From: Microbacterium foliorum
GTDB taxonomy: Bacteria; Actinomycetota; Actinomycetes; Actinomycetales; Microbacteriaceae
Reading direction: 5' to 3'
Assembly: GCF_003367705.1 (NCBI RefSeq)
Contig: NZ_CP031425.1
Location: forward strand, 2,542,001 to 2,606,000
Length of the DNA stretch: 64,000 bases
Shown: piece after piece, positions 40,851 to 49,821 of the stretch
Layout of the letters: the number at the start of each line of letters is the position of its first letter
Numbering within the stretch: the first letter of the stretch is position 1
Program-made: the position numbers and the translations under genes
Notes under the pieces: model-generated
Database searches by the model: none
What the model was told of the DNA's origin: nothing
The model's input: the letters and a program-made list of their open reading frames with translations, nothing else

Positions 40851-42488
40851 TCAGTGATCGACCGCCTTCTCCGCACCGAACCCGGTGAGCGAGCGCACCT
40901 CCATCTCGGCGGCGAGCTGCGGCGATTCCTTCGTGCGGCTCGTGATCGTGCCGAGCCAGCCGAGGAAGAACCCGAGCGGGATCGACACGATGCCCGGGTT
41001 GTTCATGGGCCACAGCACGATGTCGATACCCGGGATCATCGACGTGGGCGAGCCGGAGAAGACCGGGGACAGCACGATCAGGATGATCGCGGCCGCCAGT
41101 CCGCCGTACATGCTCCACACCGCACCGCGGGTGTTGAAACGACGCCAGAAGAGCGAGTACAGGATCGTGGGAAGGTTGGCCGAGGCCGCCACCGCGAACG
41201 CCAGCGCCACGAGGAACGCGATGTTCTGTCCCTGCGCGCCGATCCCGCCGACGATGGCGAGGATGCCGATCACGACGACCGTCCGACGGGCCACCCGCAC
41301 CTCGGCATTCGGATCAGCCGTGACCGGGGCGCCCGCCGCGTCCTTCTTGCCCTTCTGGATCACGTTCGCGTAGATGTCGTGCGCGAAGGACGCGGCGGCC
41401 GTGATCGTGAGCCCGGCGACCACCGCGAGGATCGTGGCGAACGCGACCGCCGAGATGAACCCGAGGAGCACAGGGCCGCCGAGGTAGAGCGCGAGCAGCG
41501 GGGCCGCGGAGTTCGGCCCGCCCGGAGCGGCCGCGATCACATCGGCGCCGACCAGGGCGCCGGCGCCGTAGCCGAGCACCAGCGTCAGCAGGTAGAACCC
41601 GCCGATCAGCCAGATGGCCCAGACCACCGATCGCCGCGCCTCCTTCGCGGTGGGCACCGTGTAGAACCGCATCAGCACGTGCGGCAGACCCGCGGTTCCC
41701 AGCACCAGCGCCATACCCAGAGACAGGAAGTCCCAGGGGTTCGCGCCGTACTGGAGCCCCGGTCCGAGGATCGCCTCGCCCTTGTCGGAGTTGGCCACGG
41801 CGGCTTCGAGAAGCGTGTTGAGGTTGAACCCGTTGATGGCCAGCACCCAGATGGTCATGGCGATGGCACCGCCGATGAGCAGGAACGCCTTGACGATCTG
41901 CACCCAGGTCGTGCCCTTCATTCCGCCGATGAGCACGTACACGATCATCAGCACGCCGACCACGGCGATCACGATCGACTGCCCCACCCGACCGTCGATG
42001 CCGAGCAGCAGCGAGACCAGCCCCCCGGCCCCTGCCATCTGCGCCAGCAGATAGAAGAAGCACACCGCGAGCGTCGTGATCGCGGCCGCCATGCGCACCG
42101 GCTTCTGCTTGAGCCGGAACGACAGCACGTCGGCCATCGTGAACTTGCCGGTGTTCCGCATCAGCTCGGCCACCAGCAGCAGCGCGACGAGCCAGGCGAC
42201 CAGGAAGCCGATGGAATACAGGAATCCGTCGTACCCGTTGATCGCGATCGCCCCGCAGATGCCGAGGAACGATGCCGCCGACAGGTAGTCGCCGGCGATG
42301 GCGAAACCGTTCTGGGGGCCGGTGAACGAGCGTCCTGCTGCGTAGTAGTCGGCCGCCGTCTTGTTGTTGCGGCTCGCGCGGATGACGATGAACAGCGTCA
42401 CCGCCACGAAGGCCGCGAAGATCGAGATGTTCAGGATCGGGTTGCTCTCGACGGTCGGGGCGGCGGTCGCCGCATGCACCGCGTTCAT
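40851..42488 (-). CDS. actP: Cation/acetate symporter (sodium:solute symporter family)
   Basis: A 545-residue transporter with about 13 membrane segments. YYAAGRSFTGPQNGFAIAGD near residue 40 and GGMKGTTWVQIVKAFLL near residue 165 are hallmark SSS segments. Adjacency to a DUF485 protein is typical of ActP, which takes up acetate and other short acids with Na+ or H+. The ATG overlaps the DUF485 stop. A RamA-like acetate regulator is divergent. Confidence 0.9.
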   Translation of the reverse strand: MNAVHAATAAPTVESNPILNISIFAAFVAVTLFIVIRASRNNKTAADYYAAGRSFTGPQNGFAIAGDYLSAASFLGICGAIAINGYDGFLYSIGFLVAWLVALLLVAELMRNTGKFTMADVLSFRLKQKPVRMAAAITTLAVCFFYLLAQMAGAGGLVSLLLGIDGRVGQSIVIAVVGVLMIVYVLIGGMKGTTWVQIVKAFLLIGGAIAMTIWVLAINGFNLNTLLEAAVANSDKGEAILGPGLQYGANPWDFLSLGMALVLGTAGLPHVLMRFYTVPTAKEARRSVVWAIWLIGGFYLLTLVLGYGAGALVGADVIAAAPGGPNSAAPLLALYLGGPVLLGFISAVAFATILAVVAGLTITAAASFAHDIYANVIQKGKKDAAGAPVTADPNAEVRVARRTVVVIGILAIVGGIGAQGQNIAFLVALAFAVAASANLPTILYSLFWRRFNTRGAVWSMYGGLAAAIILIVLSPVFSGSPTSMIPGIDIVLWPMNNPGIVSIPLGFFLGWLGTITSRTKESPQLAAEMEVRSLTGFGAEKAVDH

Positions 42489-42832
42489 GCGTCGCCCTGC
42501 GCCTTCTCGAGCCCTTCGCGGATCTCCGTCGCTATCGGATCGAGTTTTCTGTTCGCGAATGCCACATAGCCCATCGTGATCGCGAATGTGGTGACGAACT
42601 GGCCGAGCCCCATCAGCAGGCCGACGGTGATATCGCCCCACACCCGCTGCGACATGAAGTCGATCGCGAATGCGGCGAGCAGGACATAGACGAAATACCA
42701 GATCAGGAAGAATGCCGCGAGCGGGAAGATGAACGACCGCTGGGTCTTCTTCAATTCACGGAATCGGGGGGATTCTTCGATCGCGATGTAATCGATCGCA
42801 CCTGCGGAATCCGCCGTCGGATGGTCGGTCAT
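42485..42832 (-). CDS. DUF485 membrane protein (YjcH-like)
   Basis: A 115-residue protein with two membrane segments (about 36-60 and 72-95) and the RFRELKKTQRSFIFPLAAFF start typical of DUF485. Always found with ActP-type symporters; it may be an accessory subunit. GGAGG lies close before the ATG at 42832. Confidence 0.9.
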   Translation of the reverse strand: MTDHPTADSAGAIDYIAIEESPRFRELKKTQRSFIFPLAAFFLIWYFVYVLLAAFAIDFMSQRVWGDITVGLLMGLGQFVTTFAITMGYVAFANRKLDPIATEIREGLEKAQGDA

Positions 42833-42941
42833 GGGGCCTCCTTGCCACATGGTCTACGGCTCGCCCTCGCCTGCCGGGCGAATGATAGGGTCGACGCTAC
42901 GAAACGGGGAACAGCGCCGTCACCCCCGAAAGTAGGTAGTC

Positions 42942-43799
42942 GTGAGCACATCGACCACGAGCGAGTCGGAGACCGACCTCGTCGCCCGTGCAGTGCGCGA
43001 ACTCGCCCAGCGCACCCGGTTTCCCGTGACGTTCGGCGGCCTGATCGACGACGGGGTCGTCAGCGTCACGAGCATCGTCGGCAACCGCACGCGCAGCCTC
43101 GACGGTCTGCGCGTCAAGCCCGAGCGCGGCCTGGGCGGGCGCGCGATGATGGAGCTGCGTCCGCGCATGACGAACGACTACGGCTCGTCTCAGCAGATCA
43201 CGCACGACTACGACGTCTTCGTGCTCGGCGAGGGGCTGCGCACCCTGCTCGCGCTGCCGATCATCGTCGACGGTCGTCCGCGCGGAGTGCTCTACGCCGG
43301 GTCGTGGGACCGGACGCCGGTGGGGGGCGTGACCACGGCCCCCGCGATGCAGGTCGCCCATTCGGTCGCGGAGGAACTGCGCATCCGAGACGAGGTGGAG
43401 CGACGCCTGCGAGCCGCGGGCCCGACATCGGGCTCGGTGCCGGCGCGCCAGCGCGAAGAGCTGCGGGAGAGCTTCGCAGAGCTCCGCAGCATCGCCGCGT
43501 CGGTCGACGACGTGGATCTGCGTGCGCGCATCGCCCAGGTGGAGCGCCGGCTGGTGACCCTCTCGGGTGATGCCGCGACAGCGACGACCGGCCCCATCCC
43601 GATCGTGCACCTCTCCCGCCGGGAGACGGATGTCCTCGCCTGCGCGGCCCTCGGTGCGACCAACGGCGAGATCGCCTCTCAGTTGGGACTGCGCGAGGGC
43701 ACCGTGAAGGCCTACCTCGGCACGGCGATGTCGAAGCTGGACGCCTCGACCCGGCACGCCGCGGTCACGAAGGCGCGTCGGGCGGGCCTGCTCCCCTGA
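42942..43799 (+). CDS. GAF-LuxR regulator resembling RamA of acetate metabolism
   Basis: A 285-residue protein. The GAF-like domain (about 30-145) has GLGGRAMMELRP and LLALPIIVDGRPRGVLYAG. The C-terminal LuxR HTH is LSRRETDVLACAALGATNGE followed by GLREGTVKAYL. RamA of Corynebacterium glutamicum has the same layout and size and controls acetate genes. Divergence from actP supports that role here. RamA sites are short G4-5 runs; ATGGGGCC and the complement of ACCCCCG occur in the gap, but such runs are common in this DNA. Confidence 0.8.
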   Translation: MSTSTTSESETDLVARAVRELAQRTRFPVTFGGLIDDGVVSVTSIVGNRTRSLDGLRVKPERGLGGRAMMELRPRMTNDYGSSQQITHDYDVFVLGEGLRTLLALPIIVDGRPRGVLYAGSWDRTPVGGVTTAPAMQVAHSVAEELRIRDEVERRLRAAGPTSGSVPARQREELRESFAELRSIAASVDDVDLRARIAQVERRLVTLSGDAATATTGPIPIVHLSRRETDVLACAALGATNGEIASQLGLREGTVKAYLGTAMSKLDASTRHAAVTKARRAGLLP

Positions 43800-43885
43800 C
43801 CGAGGCTCCCGATGACGCAGGCGCCGGGTGCACAGCCCCTGCCCAGCGCGCGCGGCTAGCCTGGACGACGGTCGGCGATCACCGA

Positions 43886-43940
43886 CCCCGGACGAGGCAG
43901 ACCAGTACCCGGTGAGCGCAAAGACTGGTCCGAAAGGACC
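43886..43940 (+). promoter_or_regulatory. Guanidine-III riboswitch with expression-platform hairpin
   Basis: CCGGACGAGG followed by TACCCGGTGAG and a CAAAGAC-type segment matches the ykkC-III pseudoknot. P1 pairs 43888-43891 with 43909-43912. P2 pairs GACCAGT (43900-43906) with ACTGGTC (43924-43930). The last bases of P2 are also the 5' arm of GGTCC-GAAA-GGACC (43927-43940), which holds the AAAGGA ribosome site. Guanidine binding would form P2 and free the site, giving an ON switch. Confidence 0.85.
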
Positions 43941-43944
43941 ACTC

Positions 43945-44271
43945 ATGTCGTGGATCGTGCTGATCGTCTCCGGAGTCCTCGAGGCCGTATGGGCGACCGC
44001 TCTCGGTAAGTCCGAAGGACTCACCAAACTCTGGCCGAGCGTCATCTTCGTCGGCGGACTGCTTCTCTCGATGGTCGGTCTCGCCTTCGCGATGCGCGAG
44101 ATATCCACCGGCACCGCCTACGCCGTGTGGGTGGGAATCGGCGCCACCCTCACGGTCGTGTGGGCGATGGCGACCGGGGACAGCGATATCTCCTGGCCCC
44201 GCATCCTGCTTCTGCTGGGATTGGTCGGATGCATCGTCGGACTGAAATTGATCGACCCGGGTCACGAATAA
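43945..44271 (+). CDS. gdx: Guanidinium exporter, SMR family
   Basis: A 108-residue small multidrug resistance protein with four membrane helices. It has the Gdx/SugE pattern: Glu13 in SGVLEAVWATALGKSEG and the TAYAVWVGIGA segment in helix 3. Gdx proteins exchange guanidinium for protons as antiparallel dimers. The guanidine-III riboswitch directly upstream fixes the substrate. The older name is sugE. Confidence 0.93.
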   Translation: MSWIVLIVSGVLEAVWATALGKSEGLTKLWPSVIFVGGLLLSMVGLAFAMREISTGTAYAVWVGIGATLTVVWAMATGDSDISWPRILLLLGLVGCIVGLKLIDPGHE

Positions 44272-44296
44272 TGCGCGTCGATTGCTGACACCGCGG

Positions 44297-44302
44297 TAAT
44301 GT
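44297..44302 (+). promoter_or_regulatory. Candidate leaderless -10 (TAATGT) for lsr2
   Basis: TAATGT ends 6 nt before the ATG at 44309; no ribosome site is present. Confidence 0.5.
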
Positions 44303-44308
44303 CATCAC

Positions 44309-44653
44309 ATGGCTAGAAGAATTGTGCACCAGTTGGTCGATGACATCGATGGGGCGGTCCTGGAGGTGGGCGAAGGCGAGACCGTGCATTTCTCGCTGAA
44401 TGGCACCTCGTACGAGATCGACCTCAATACCGCGCACGCCGAGGAATTGCGTGCGGCGCTGGAGCCCTATATCTCGGCAGGGCGCAGGGCCGGGTCCTCG
44501 AGCGCGACGCGTTCCGCTGCACCGAGAAAGCGTCAGGGACGCAATCCTGAGGTCGCTGCGATCAGGGCCTGGGCGAATGACAACGGCTACACGCTGTCGG
44601 AGCGGGGACGCATCCCCAATCCCGTCGTCGAGGCGTACAACGCCGCGCACTGA
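44309..44653 (+). CDS. lsr2: Lsr2 nucleoid-associated protein
   Basis: A 114-residue xenogeneic silencer. The N-terminal dimerisation domain begins MARRIVHQLVDDIDG. A basic linker and a C-terminal DNA-binding domain follow, with WANDNGYTLSERGRIPNPVV, whose RGR inserts in the minor groove of A/T-rich DNA. It would silence foreign DNA. It converges on the MarR gene with one base between the stops. Confidence 0.93.
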   Translation: MARRIVHQLVDDIDGAVLEVGEGETVHFSLNGTSYEIDLNTAHAEELRAALEPYISAGRRAGSSSATRSAAPRKRQGRNPEVAAIRAWANDNGYTLSERGRIPNPVVEAYNAAH

Positions 44654-44654
44654 C

Positions 44655-45299
44655 TCACTCGGAGGTCGCGACTCCGGCCTGGGCCCACGGCTCATCCCGG
44701 ATCGCGATCTCCTGCGCCATGTCCGAGAGGAAGCGGATGACCACGTCCCGCTCCTCCGGCGTCAGCCTGGCGGCCGAGTAGAACCGCTTGGCCTGCTGCT
44801 TCCCCACGGTCTCCATGGCCGCCTGGCGGGTCTCCGGCGTGATCGAGATCGCCAGCGCGCGTCGGTCGGTCGGATGCGGGGCCCGGCGGATGTGTCCGCC
44901 CTTCTCCAGCCGATCCAGCAGCTTCGTGGTCGAGGCGGTCGAGATTCCCAGGTGCGTCGCGATCGCACCGGGCGTCGCGGTCGCACCCCGGTTCTCCGAC
45001 ACGATCAGGTAGTGCAGAGCCCTCATGTCCGTGTCGTTGAGACGCATATAGCGCCGCGACGCGAGAGACAGCTTCTGCTCCGCATCTCTGAGTTCGCCCA
45101 GGGCGCCCATGACCTGCGCGATCTGACGCAGATCTTCGGGGTCGACGCCCGAGCGATCGACGAGGGTGCTGCGGGGATCACTCGAATCCACGTCGTAGAG
45201 CGCCGCGTGCGACAACCTCTCGACGGGCTCCTCTTCGCGTGACACGAGCGCATCCGACGCGCCGCCCCCGCGGGGACTGGCGTCGGGTCCGTTGCGCAT
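44655..45299 (-). CDS. MarR-family repressor of the carotenoid operon (CrtR-like)
   Basis: A 214-residue winged-HTH regulator. A 60-residue N-terminal extension precedes the MarR core: ATPGAIATHLGISTASTTKL as recognition region and HPTDRRALAISITP as wing. It is divergent from idi-crtE with 77 bp between, the arrangement of CrtR in corynebacteria, which releases the crt operon when GGPP accumulates. TAGCAT lies 6 nt before the ATG (leaderless). The effector is inferred. Confidence 0.82.
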   Translation of the reverse strand: MRNGPDASPRGGGASDALVSREEEPVERLSHAALYDVDSSDPRSTLVDRSGVDPEDLRQIAQVMGALGELRDAEQKLSLASRRYMRLNDTDMRALHYLIVSENRGATATPGAIATHLGISTASTTKLLDRLEKGGHIRRAPHPTDRRALAISITPETRQAAMETVGKQQAKRFYSAARLTPEERDVVIRFLSDMAQEIAIRDEPWAQAGVATSE

Positions 45300-45305
45300 G
45301 ACATC

Positions 45306-45355
45306 ATGCTACACACGATTGGATTCATGTTATGTTGATTATTAGCTAAGCTAGC
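45306..45355. promoter_or_regulatory. Divergent promoter and operator of the MarR gene and idi-crt operon
   Basis: The minus-strand -10 TAGCAT for the MarR gene is at 45311-45306. TAGCT-A-AGCTA at 45343-45353 is a perfect palindrome, extended by GCTA/TAGC, and lies 24-34 bp before the idi ATG in an unusually A/T-rich stretch. It is a likely MarR operator. GAGGAGG at 45363 is the idi ribosome site. Confidence 0.55.
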
Positions 45356-45376
45356 GAAATCGAGGAGGTTCCCCCG

Positions 45377-45898
45377 ATGGATGAGGTCACCCTCCTTTCC
45401 CCTGACGGAGTCGCGATCGGAGCACTCGCGAAAGACGCCGTGCACACCACCGACACCCCCCTGCATCTGGCCTTCTCGTGCTACGTGCTCGACCGCGAGG
45501 GACGCCTGCTCGTCACCCGCCGAGCACTGGCGAAGCGCACCTGGCCCGGCGTCTGGACCAACAGCTTCTGCGGACACCCGCGCCCCGACGAGGACATGAC
45601 GGATGCCGTCCAGCGGCGAGCACTCGACGAGCTCGGACTCCGGATCACCGATATCTCGCTGGCTCTGCCGGACTACCGCTACCGGGCTGTGGACGCGAGC
45701 GGCATCGTCGAGAACGAGATCTGCCCCGTGCACGTCGCGATCGCCGACGGCCCCCTCTCCCCCGATCCCGACGAGGTCGCGGAATGGGCGTGGGTCGACC
45801 CCGCCGTTTTCGCCCGGTCGGTCAGCGGAGCGCCCTTCGCCTTCAGCCCCTGGCTCACCGAACAGCTCCCCCGCCTTCGCGAGCTCGGAGTCGTCTGA
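45377..45898 (+). CDS. idi: Isopentenyl-diphosphate delta-isomerase, type I
   Basis: A 173-residue Nudix-fold enzyme that interconverts IPP and DMAPP. The catalytic Cys is in TNSFCGHP and the Glu in ENEICPVH. ATG at 45377 has GAGGAGG 7-8 nt upstream. It is the first gene of the carotenoid operon, supplying DMAPP for prenyl-chain synthesis and for the final C5 additions. Confidence 0.95.
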   Translation: MDEVTLLSPDGVAIGALAKDAVHTTDTPLHLAFSCYVLDREGRLLVTRRALAKRTWPGVWTNSFCGHPRPDEDMTDAVQRRALDELGLRITDISLALPDYRYRAVDASGIVENEICPVHVAIADGPLSPDPDEVAEWAWVDPAVFARSVSGAPFAFSPWLTEQLPRLRELGVV

Positions 45899-45900
45899 TC

Positions 45901-46980
45901 ATGCCGTCGGTGGCGACACGGGAAGACATGAGCACCCGCCTCGAAGAGGTGCTGCGCCAGCGGTTCGCCTTCCACTGCGACAATGCGGAGGCGTACGGCA
46001 GTGAATTCGCCGACCTGTGGCGCGCGACCGCCGATCACGCCCTGGGCGGCAAGCTCGTGCGTCCGCGGCTCCTCCTCGACATCCACCGCGCACTCACCCC
46101 CGACACGGGCGACGAGCCGGACCTCGCGGCGGTGGACATCGCGGCGCACATCGAGCTGCTGCACTACGCCTTCCTCCTTCATGACGATGTCATCGACGGA
46201 GACCTCACCCGGCGCAAGCGGCCCAACCTCATCGGGGCGCTCGCTGCGGGAATCCCCGGCGCGACCGAGGAGGACTCGCTGCACTGGGCCCGATCGAGCG
46301 CGATCCTGATGGGAGACCTGCTGCTGTCGGCGGCCATCCTGGGCTTCGCCAGGGCCGATGTCCCCTCGCATGCCCGCACCCGCCTCCTGGATCTGGTGGA
46401 GCAGACCATCCTCGAGACCGTGGCCGGCGAGCACACCGACGTCGCCCTGAGCCACGGCATCATCCCCTCGGACGTCGACACGGTCCTGGCCATGAGCGTC
46501 TACAAGACGGCCACCTACTCGTTCTCGCTGCCTCTGCGGGCTGCCGCGCTGCTCGCAGGCTCCTCCGTCGCGGCAGAACAGACGCTCGAGGATGTCGGAC
46601 GCCGCCTGGGCCTCGCCTACCAGCTGCAGGACGATCTGCTGTGCGTGTTCGGCGATCATCGGGCCCACGGCAAGGACGCCTTCTCGGATCTGCGCGAGGG
46701 CAAGGAGACCGCGATCATCGCCTTCGCGAGGGCGACCGATGCGTGGCCGCAGATCTCACCGCGATTCGGAGCGGTCGACCTGACCCTGCATGAGGCCACC
46801 GCCATGCGCGACCTGCTGCGGGGCTGCGGTGCGGAGCGCTTCGTGGTCGGACTCATCGGCGAGCAGCTGGACGGCGTGTACGCGCTGCTCAGCGAGGCCG
46901 AGCGCGCCGGACAGATCACCTCGGACGCGGCACGGGCGATCCTCGTCTCCGCCTCCCGCCTCGAAGGACGACAGGTATGA
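45901..46980 (+). CDS. crtE: Geranylgeranyl diphosphate synthase
   Basis: A 359-residue trans-prenyltransferase. The first Asp-rich motif reads LHDDVIDGD, a short DDxxD variant, and the second QDDLLCVFGD near residue 238. GGKLVRPRLLL near residue 48 binds IPP. It condenses IPP with allylic diphosphates to GGPP. It starts 2 nt after idi; an internal ATG at 45928 is a weaker alternative start. It overlaps crtB by ATGA. Confidence 0.93.
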   Translation: MPSVATREDMSTRLEEVLRQRFAFHCDNAEAYGSEFADLWRATADHALGGKLVRPRLLLDIHRALTPDTGDEPDLAAVDIAAHIELLHYAFLLHDDVIDGDLTRRKRPNLIGALAAGIPGATEEDSLHWARSSAILMGDLLLSAAILGFARADVPSHARTRLLDLVEQTILETVAGEHTDVALSHGIIPSDVDTVLAMSVYKTATYSFSLPLRAAALLAGSSVAAEQTLEDVGRRLGLAYQLQDDLLCVFGDHRAHGKDAFSDLREGKETAIIAFARATDAWPQISPRFGAVDLTLHEATAMRDLLRGCGAERFVVGLIGEQLDGVYALLSEAERAGQITSDAARAILVSASRLEGRQV

Positions 46981-47882
46981 CACCGACTCGCGACGGCTCT
47001 CCCGACGAGAGCCTCGGCCGATTCAGCCGTGCCGCCGACACCGCATCGACCGAGGTGATCCGCACGTACTCCACGTCGTTCGGCCTCGCGACACGCCTGC
47101 TCGGAGAGCGGCACCGTCAGCACGTGCGCAACATCTACGCGATGGTGCGCATCGCCGACGAGGTCGTCGACGGCGTCGCCGCCCAGGCCGGACTCGATGC
47201 CGCGGCGCAGAGCGAGGCGCTGGCGTCGTACGTCGCCGAGACGCACCGTGCGATGCGGGCCGGCTACAGCACCGACCTCGTGCTGCACGCCTTCGCCAGG
47301 ACAGCACGGGAGTGCGGGATCGGCGAGGACCTCACGCAGCCGTTCTTCGACTCGATGGGCGCCGACATCGCCGCCGAGGCGGACTTCACCCCGTACGACG
47401 CCGCCGCGCATGCCCGATACGTCTACGGCTCGGCCGAGGTCGTGGGCCTCATGTGCCTGCAGGTGTTCCTCCGCGGCGAGCGCCGCACCGCCCATGAGCG
47501 CGAGACCCTGACCCACGGGGCACGCCAGCTCGGCGCCGCCTTCCAGAACGTGAACTTCCTGCGAGACCTCGCCGACGACACCGACAGGCTCCAGCGCGGG
47601 TACCTCGGCGGATCCGAACGGGTCACCGACGCCGACCGCGACGAGTGGGTGCGCACCATCCGCATGCAGCTCACCGACGCGCGGCGCTCCATCCCGCTCC
47701 TGCCGAAGGACGCGCGTGCCGCGGTCCGCAGCGCGCTCGCGCTCTTCGATGCCCTGACGACGAGGATCGCGAAGACCCCGTCCGCGGTCCTCTACGAGAA
47801 GCGGGTCCGAGTGCCCGATCCGATCAAGGCGCTGCTCACGGCCCGCGCCGTGCTCGTGACGTCGCTGGAGCGGGACCGATGA
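46977..47882 (+). CDS. crtB: Phytoene synthase
   Basis: A 301-residue squalene/phytoene synthase. YSTSFGLATRLL near residue 32, the first Asp motif VRIADEVVD, and the second NFLRDLADD near residue 195 are present. It joins two GGPP into 15-cis-phytoene. It overlaps both neighbours by ATGA. Length is normal. Confidence 0.95.
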   Translation: MTPTRDGSPDESLGRFSRAADTASTEVIRTYSTSFGLATRLLGERHRQHVRNIYAMVRIADEVVDGVAAQAGLDAAAQSEALASYVAETHRAMRAGYSTDLVLHAFARTARECGIGEDLTQPFFDSMGADIAAEADFTPYDAAAHARYVYGSAEVVGLMCLQVFLRGERRTAHERETLTHGARQLGAAFQNVNFLRDLADDTDRLQRGYLGGSERVTDADRDEWVRTIRMQLTDARRSIPLLPKDARAAVRSALALFDALTTRIAKTPSAVLYEKRVRVPDPIKALLTARAVLVTSLERDR

Positions 47883-49480
47883 GCCGCGTCGCCGTCATCG
47901 GCGCGGGAGTCGCCGGCCTGGCGGTCGCGGGACTGCTCGCCCGCGACGGGCACGAGGTGACCGTCTACGAGAAGAACGGTCGGGTGGGCGGTCGTGCGGG
48001 CACGATCGAGCGCGACGGCTTCCGTTTCGACTCCGGCCCCTCGTGGTATCTGATGCCCGAGGTGTTCGACCACTTCTTCGCGATGATGGGCACCAGCACC
48101 GAGGCGCAGCTGGATCTCACGCTGCTCGATCCCGGCTACCGCGTCTTCCGCGAGCCTTCGGCAGAGGGCTCCCCCTCTCCGTCCGTCACCGTTCCCGCGG
48201 GGCGCGACGAGGTGTCACGCCTGTTCGAGTCTCGCGAGCCGGGTGCGGCGAAGGCGCTCGATGCCTACCTCGACTCCGCGCACGAGGCCAGGGTGATGGC
48301 CGAGCGCTACTTCCTCTACAACCCGTTCACGCGGCTGCGCGGACTGATGACTCCCGAGATGCTCCGCGCGCTCCCGCGTCTCTTCACGCTGCTGGGCACC
48401 CGCCTGCAGTCGTTCGCCGCTCGTCGGTTCCGCGATCCGGTGATCCGGCAGCTGCTCGGCTATCCCGCGGTGTTCCTCGGCACGGACCCCCGCACGGCGC
48501 CCGCGATGTACCACCTGATGAGCGCGCTCGACCTCGACGAGGGCGTGAGCTATCCGCAGGGCGGCTTCTGGCGGGTCGTCGAGCGGATCGCCGCCGTCGC
48601 GGAATCCGCAGGGGTCCGGATCGTGCGAGATGCCGATGTCACAGCCATCACGACCGGCATCCGTTCCGGGATCCCCACGGCCACGGGCCTCGAATGGCGC
48701 GACTCCGACGGCGTCGCGCACGCGGTCGAGGCGGACATCGTGGTCTCGGGCGCCGACCTGCATCACACCGAGACGGCGCTGCTGCCCGCCCATCTGCGGA
48801 CCTACCCCGACTCGTGGTGGCAACGGCGCACGAGCGGCCCTGGCGCGGTGCTCGTCATGCTCGGCGTGCGCGGCTCGCTTCCCGACCTCCCGCATCATTC
48901 GCTGTTCTTCACCGACGACTGGGACGCCAACTTCGACGCGATCTTCGGCGACGATCCGACGATCCCCGCCCCTGCGTCCATCTACGTATGCCGCCCCAGC
49001 GCGACCGATGACTCGGTGGCCCCGGAGGGACACGAGAACCTCTTCGTGCTGGTGCCGATCCCCGCCGACACCGCACTGGGCGGCGGCGGATCCGACGGTG
49101 CGGGCTCCGCGCTGATCGAGCGCACGGCGGATGCGGCGATCGACCAGATCGCCGCCTGGGCCGGGATCCCCGACCTGCGCGATCGCATCGTCGTGCGCGA
49201 GACCAAGGGACCCGCCGACTTCCTCGAGGACTACAACTCGTGGCGCGGCGGGATGCTCGGCCCCGCGCACATCCTGTCGCAGAGTGCGATGTTCCGCGCG
49301 CAGAACGCATCGCGCCGCGTCGCCGGCCTGTACTACGCCGGAGCCACCACAGCACCCGGCGTGGGCGTGCCGATGTGCCTGATCAGCGCCGAGATCGTGC
49401 TCAAGCGCATTCGCGGAGACCACTCCAGCGGACCCCTCGATGTTCCCGCGGCGGCCGATCCGGCGGCGAGCGCGTCGTGA
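47879..49480 (+). CDS. crtI: Phytoene desaturase
   Basis: A 533-residue FAD enzyme. The N-terminal dinucleotide fold is VIGAGVAGLAVAGLLARDGH. The C-terminal signature reads ASRRVAGLYYAGATTAPGVG then PMCLISAEIV. It desaturates phytoene to lycopene in four steps. ATG at 47879 overlaps the crtB stop; its own stop overlaps the crtYe start (TGATG). Confidence 0.95.
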   Translation: MSRVAVIGAGVAGLAVAGLLARDGHEVTVYEKNGRVGGRAGTIERDGFRFDSGPSWYLMPEVFDHFFAMMGTSTEAQLDLTLLDPGYRVFREPSAEGSPSPSVTVPAGRDEVSRLFESREPGAAKALDAYLDSAHEARVMAERYFLYNPFTRLRGLMTPEMLRALPRLFTLLGTRLQSFAARRFRDPVIRQLLGYPAVFLGTDPRTAPAMYHLMSALDLDEGVSYPQGGFWRVVERIAAVAESAGVRIVRDADVTAITTGIRSGIPTATGLEWRDSDGVAHAVEADIVVSGADLHHTETALLPAHLRTYPDSWWQRRTSGPGAVLVMLGVRGSLPDLPHHSLFFTDDWDANFDAIFGDDPTIPAPASIYVCRPSATDDSVAPEGHENLFVLVPIPADTALGGGGSDGAGSALIERTADAAIDQIAAWAGIPDLRDRIVVRETKGPADFLEDYNSWRGGMLGPAHILSQSAMFRAQNASRRVAGLYYAGATTAPGVGVPMCLISAEIVLKRIRGDHSSGPLDVPAAADPAASAS

Positions 49481-49821
49481 TGGGGTTCGTCTACCTCGCG
49501 GTCCTGCTCCTCGTCCTCGGCTGCATGCTGCTTCTCGATCGCCGCTTCCGGCTCTTCTTCTGGCGGGATGCCGTCTCGGCGTCGCTCGTCACCGTCCTCG
49601 GTCTCGCCTTCTTCCTGATCTGGGACATCGCCGGCATCGCCGGGGGCATCTTCTTCCGCGGCGACGCGGTCGTCGCGACCGGCATCGTGCTCGCACCGGA
49701 ACTGCCGATCGAGGAGCCGGTGTTCCTGCTCTTCCTCGTGGTGTGCACCATGGTCGTCTACACGGGCGCGGTGCGACTGCTGTCGGCCCGCGCCCGGGCG
49801 CGAAGGGAGGTGCACCCGTGA
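49480..49821 (+). CDS. crtYe: C50 carotenoid cyclase subunit CrtYe
   Basis: A 113-residue membrane protein with three hydrophobic helices and the cyclase motif LPIEEPVF near residue 82. It pairs with CrtYf to make a heterodimeric cyclase that closes the end rings of the C50 chain. The first base of its ATG is the last base of the crtI stop. Confidence 0.92.
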   Translation: MGFVYLAVLLLVLGCMLLLDRRFRLFFWRDAVSASLVTVLGLAFFLIWDIAGIAGGIFFRGDAVVATGIVLAPELPIEEPVFLLFLVVCTMVVYTGAVRLLSARARARREVHP

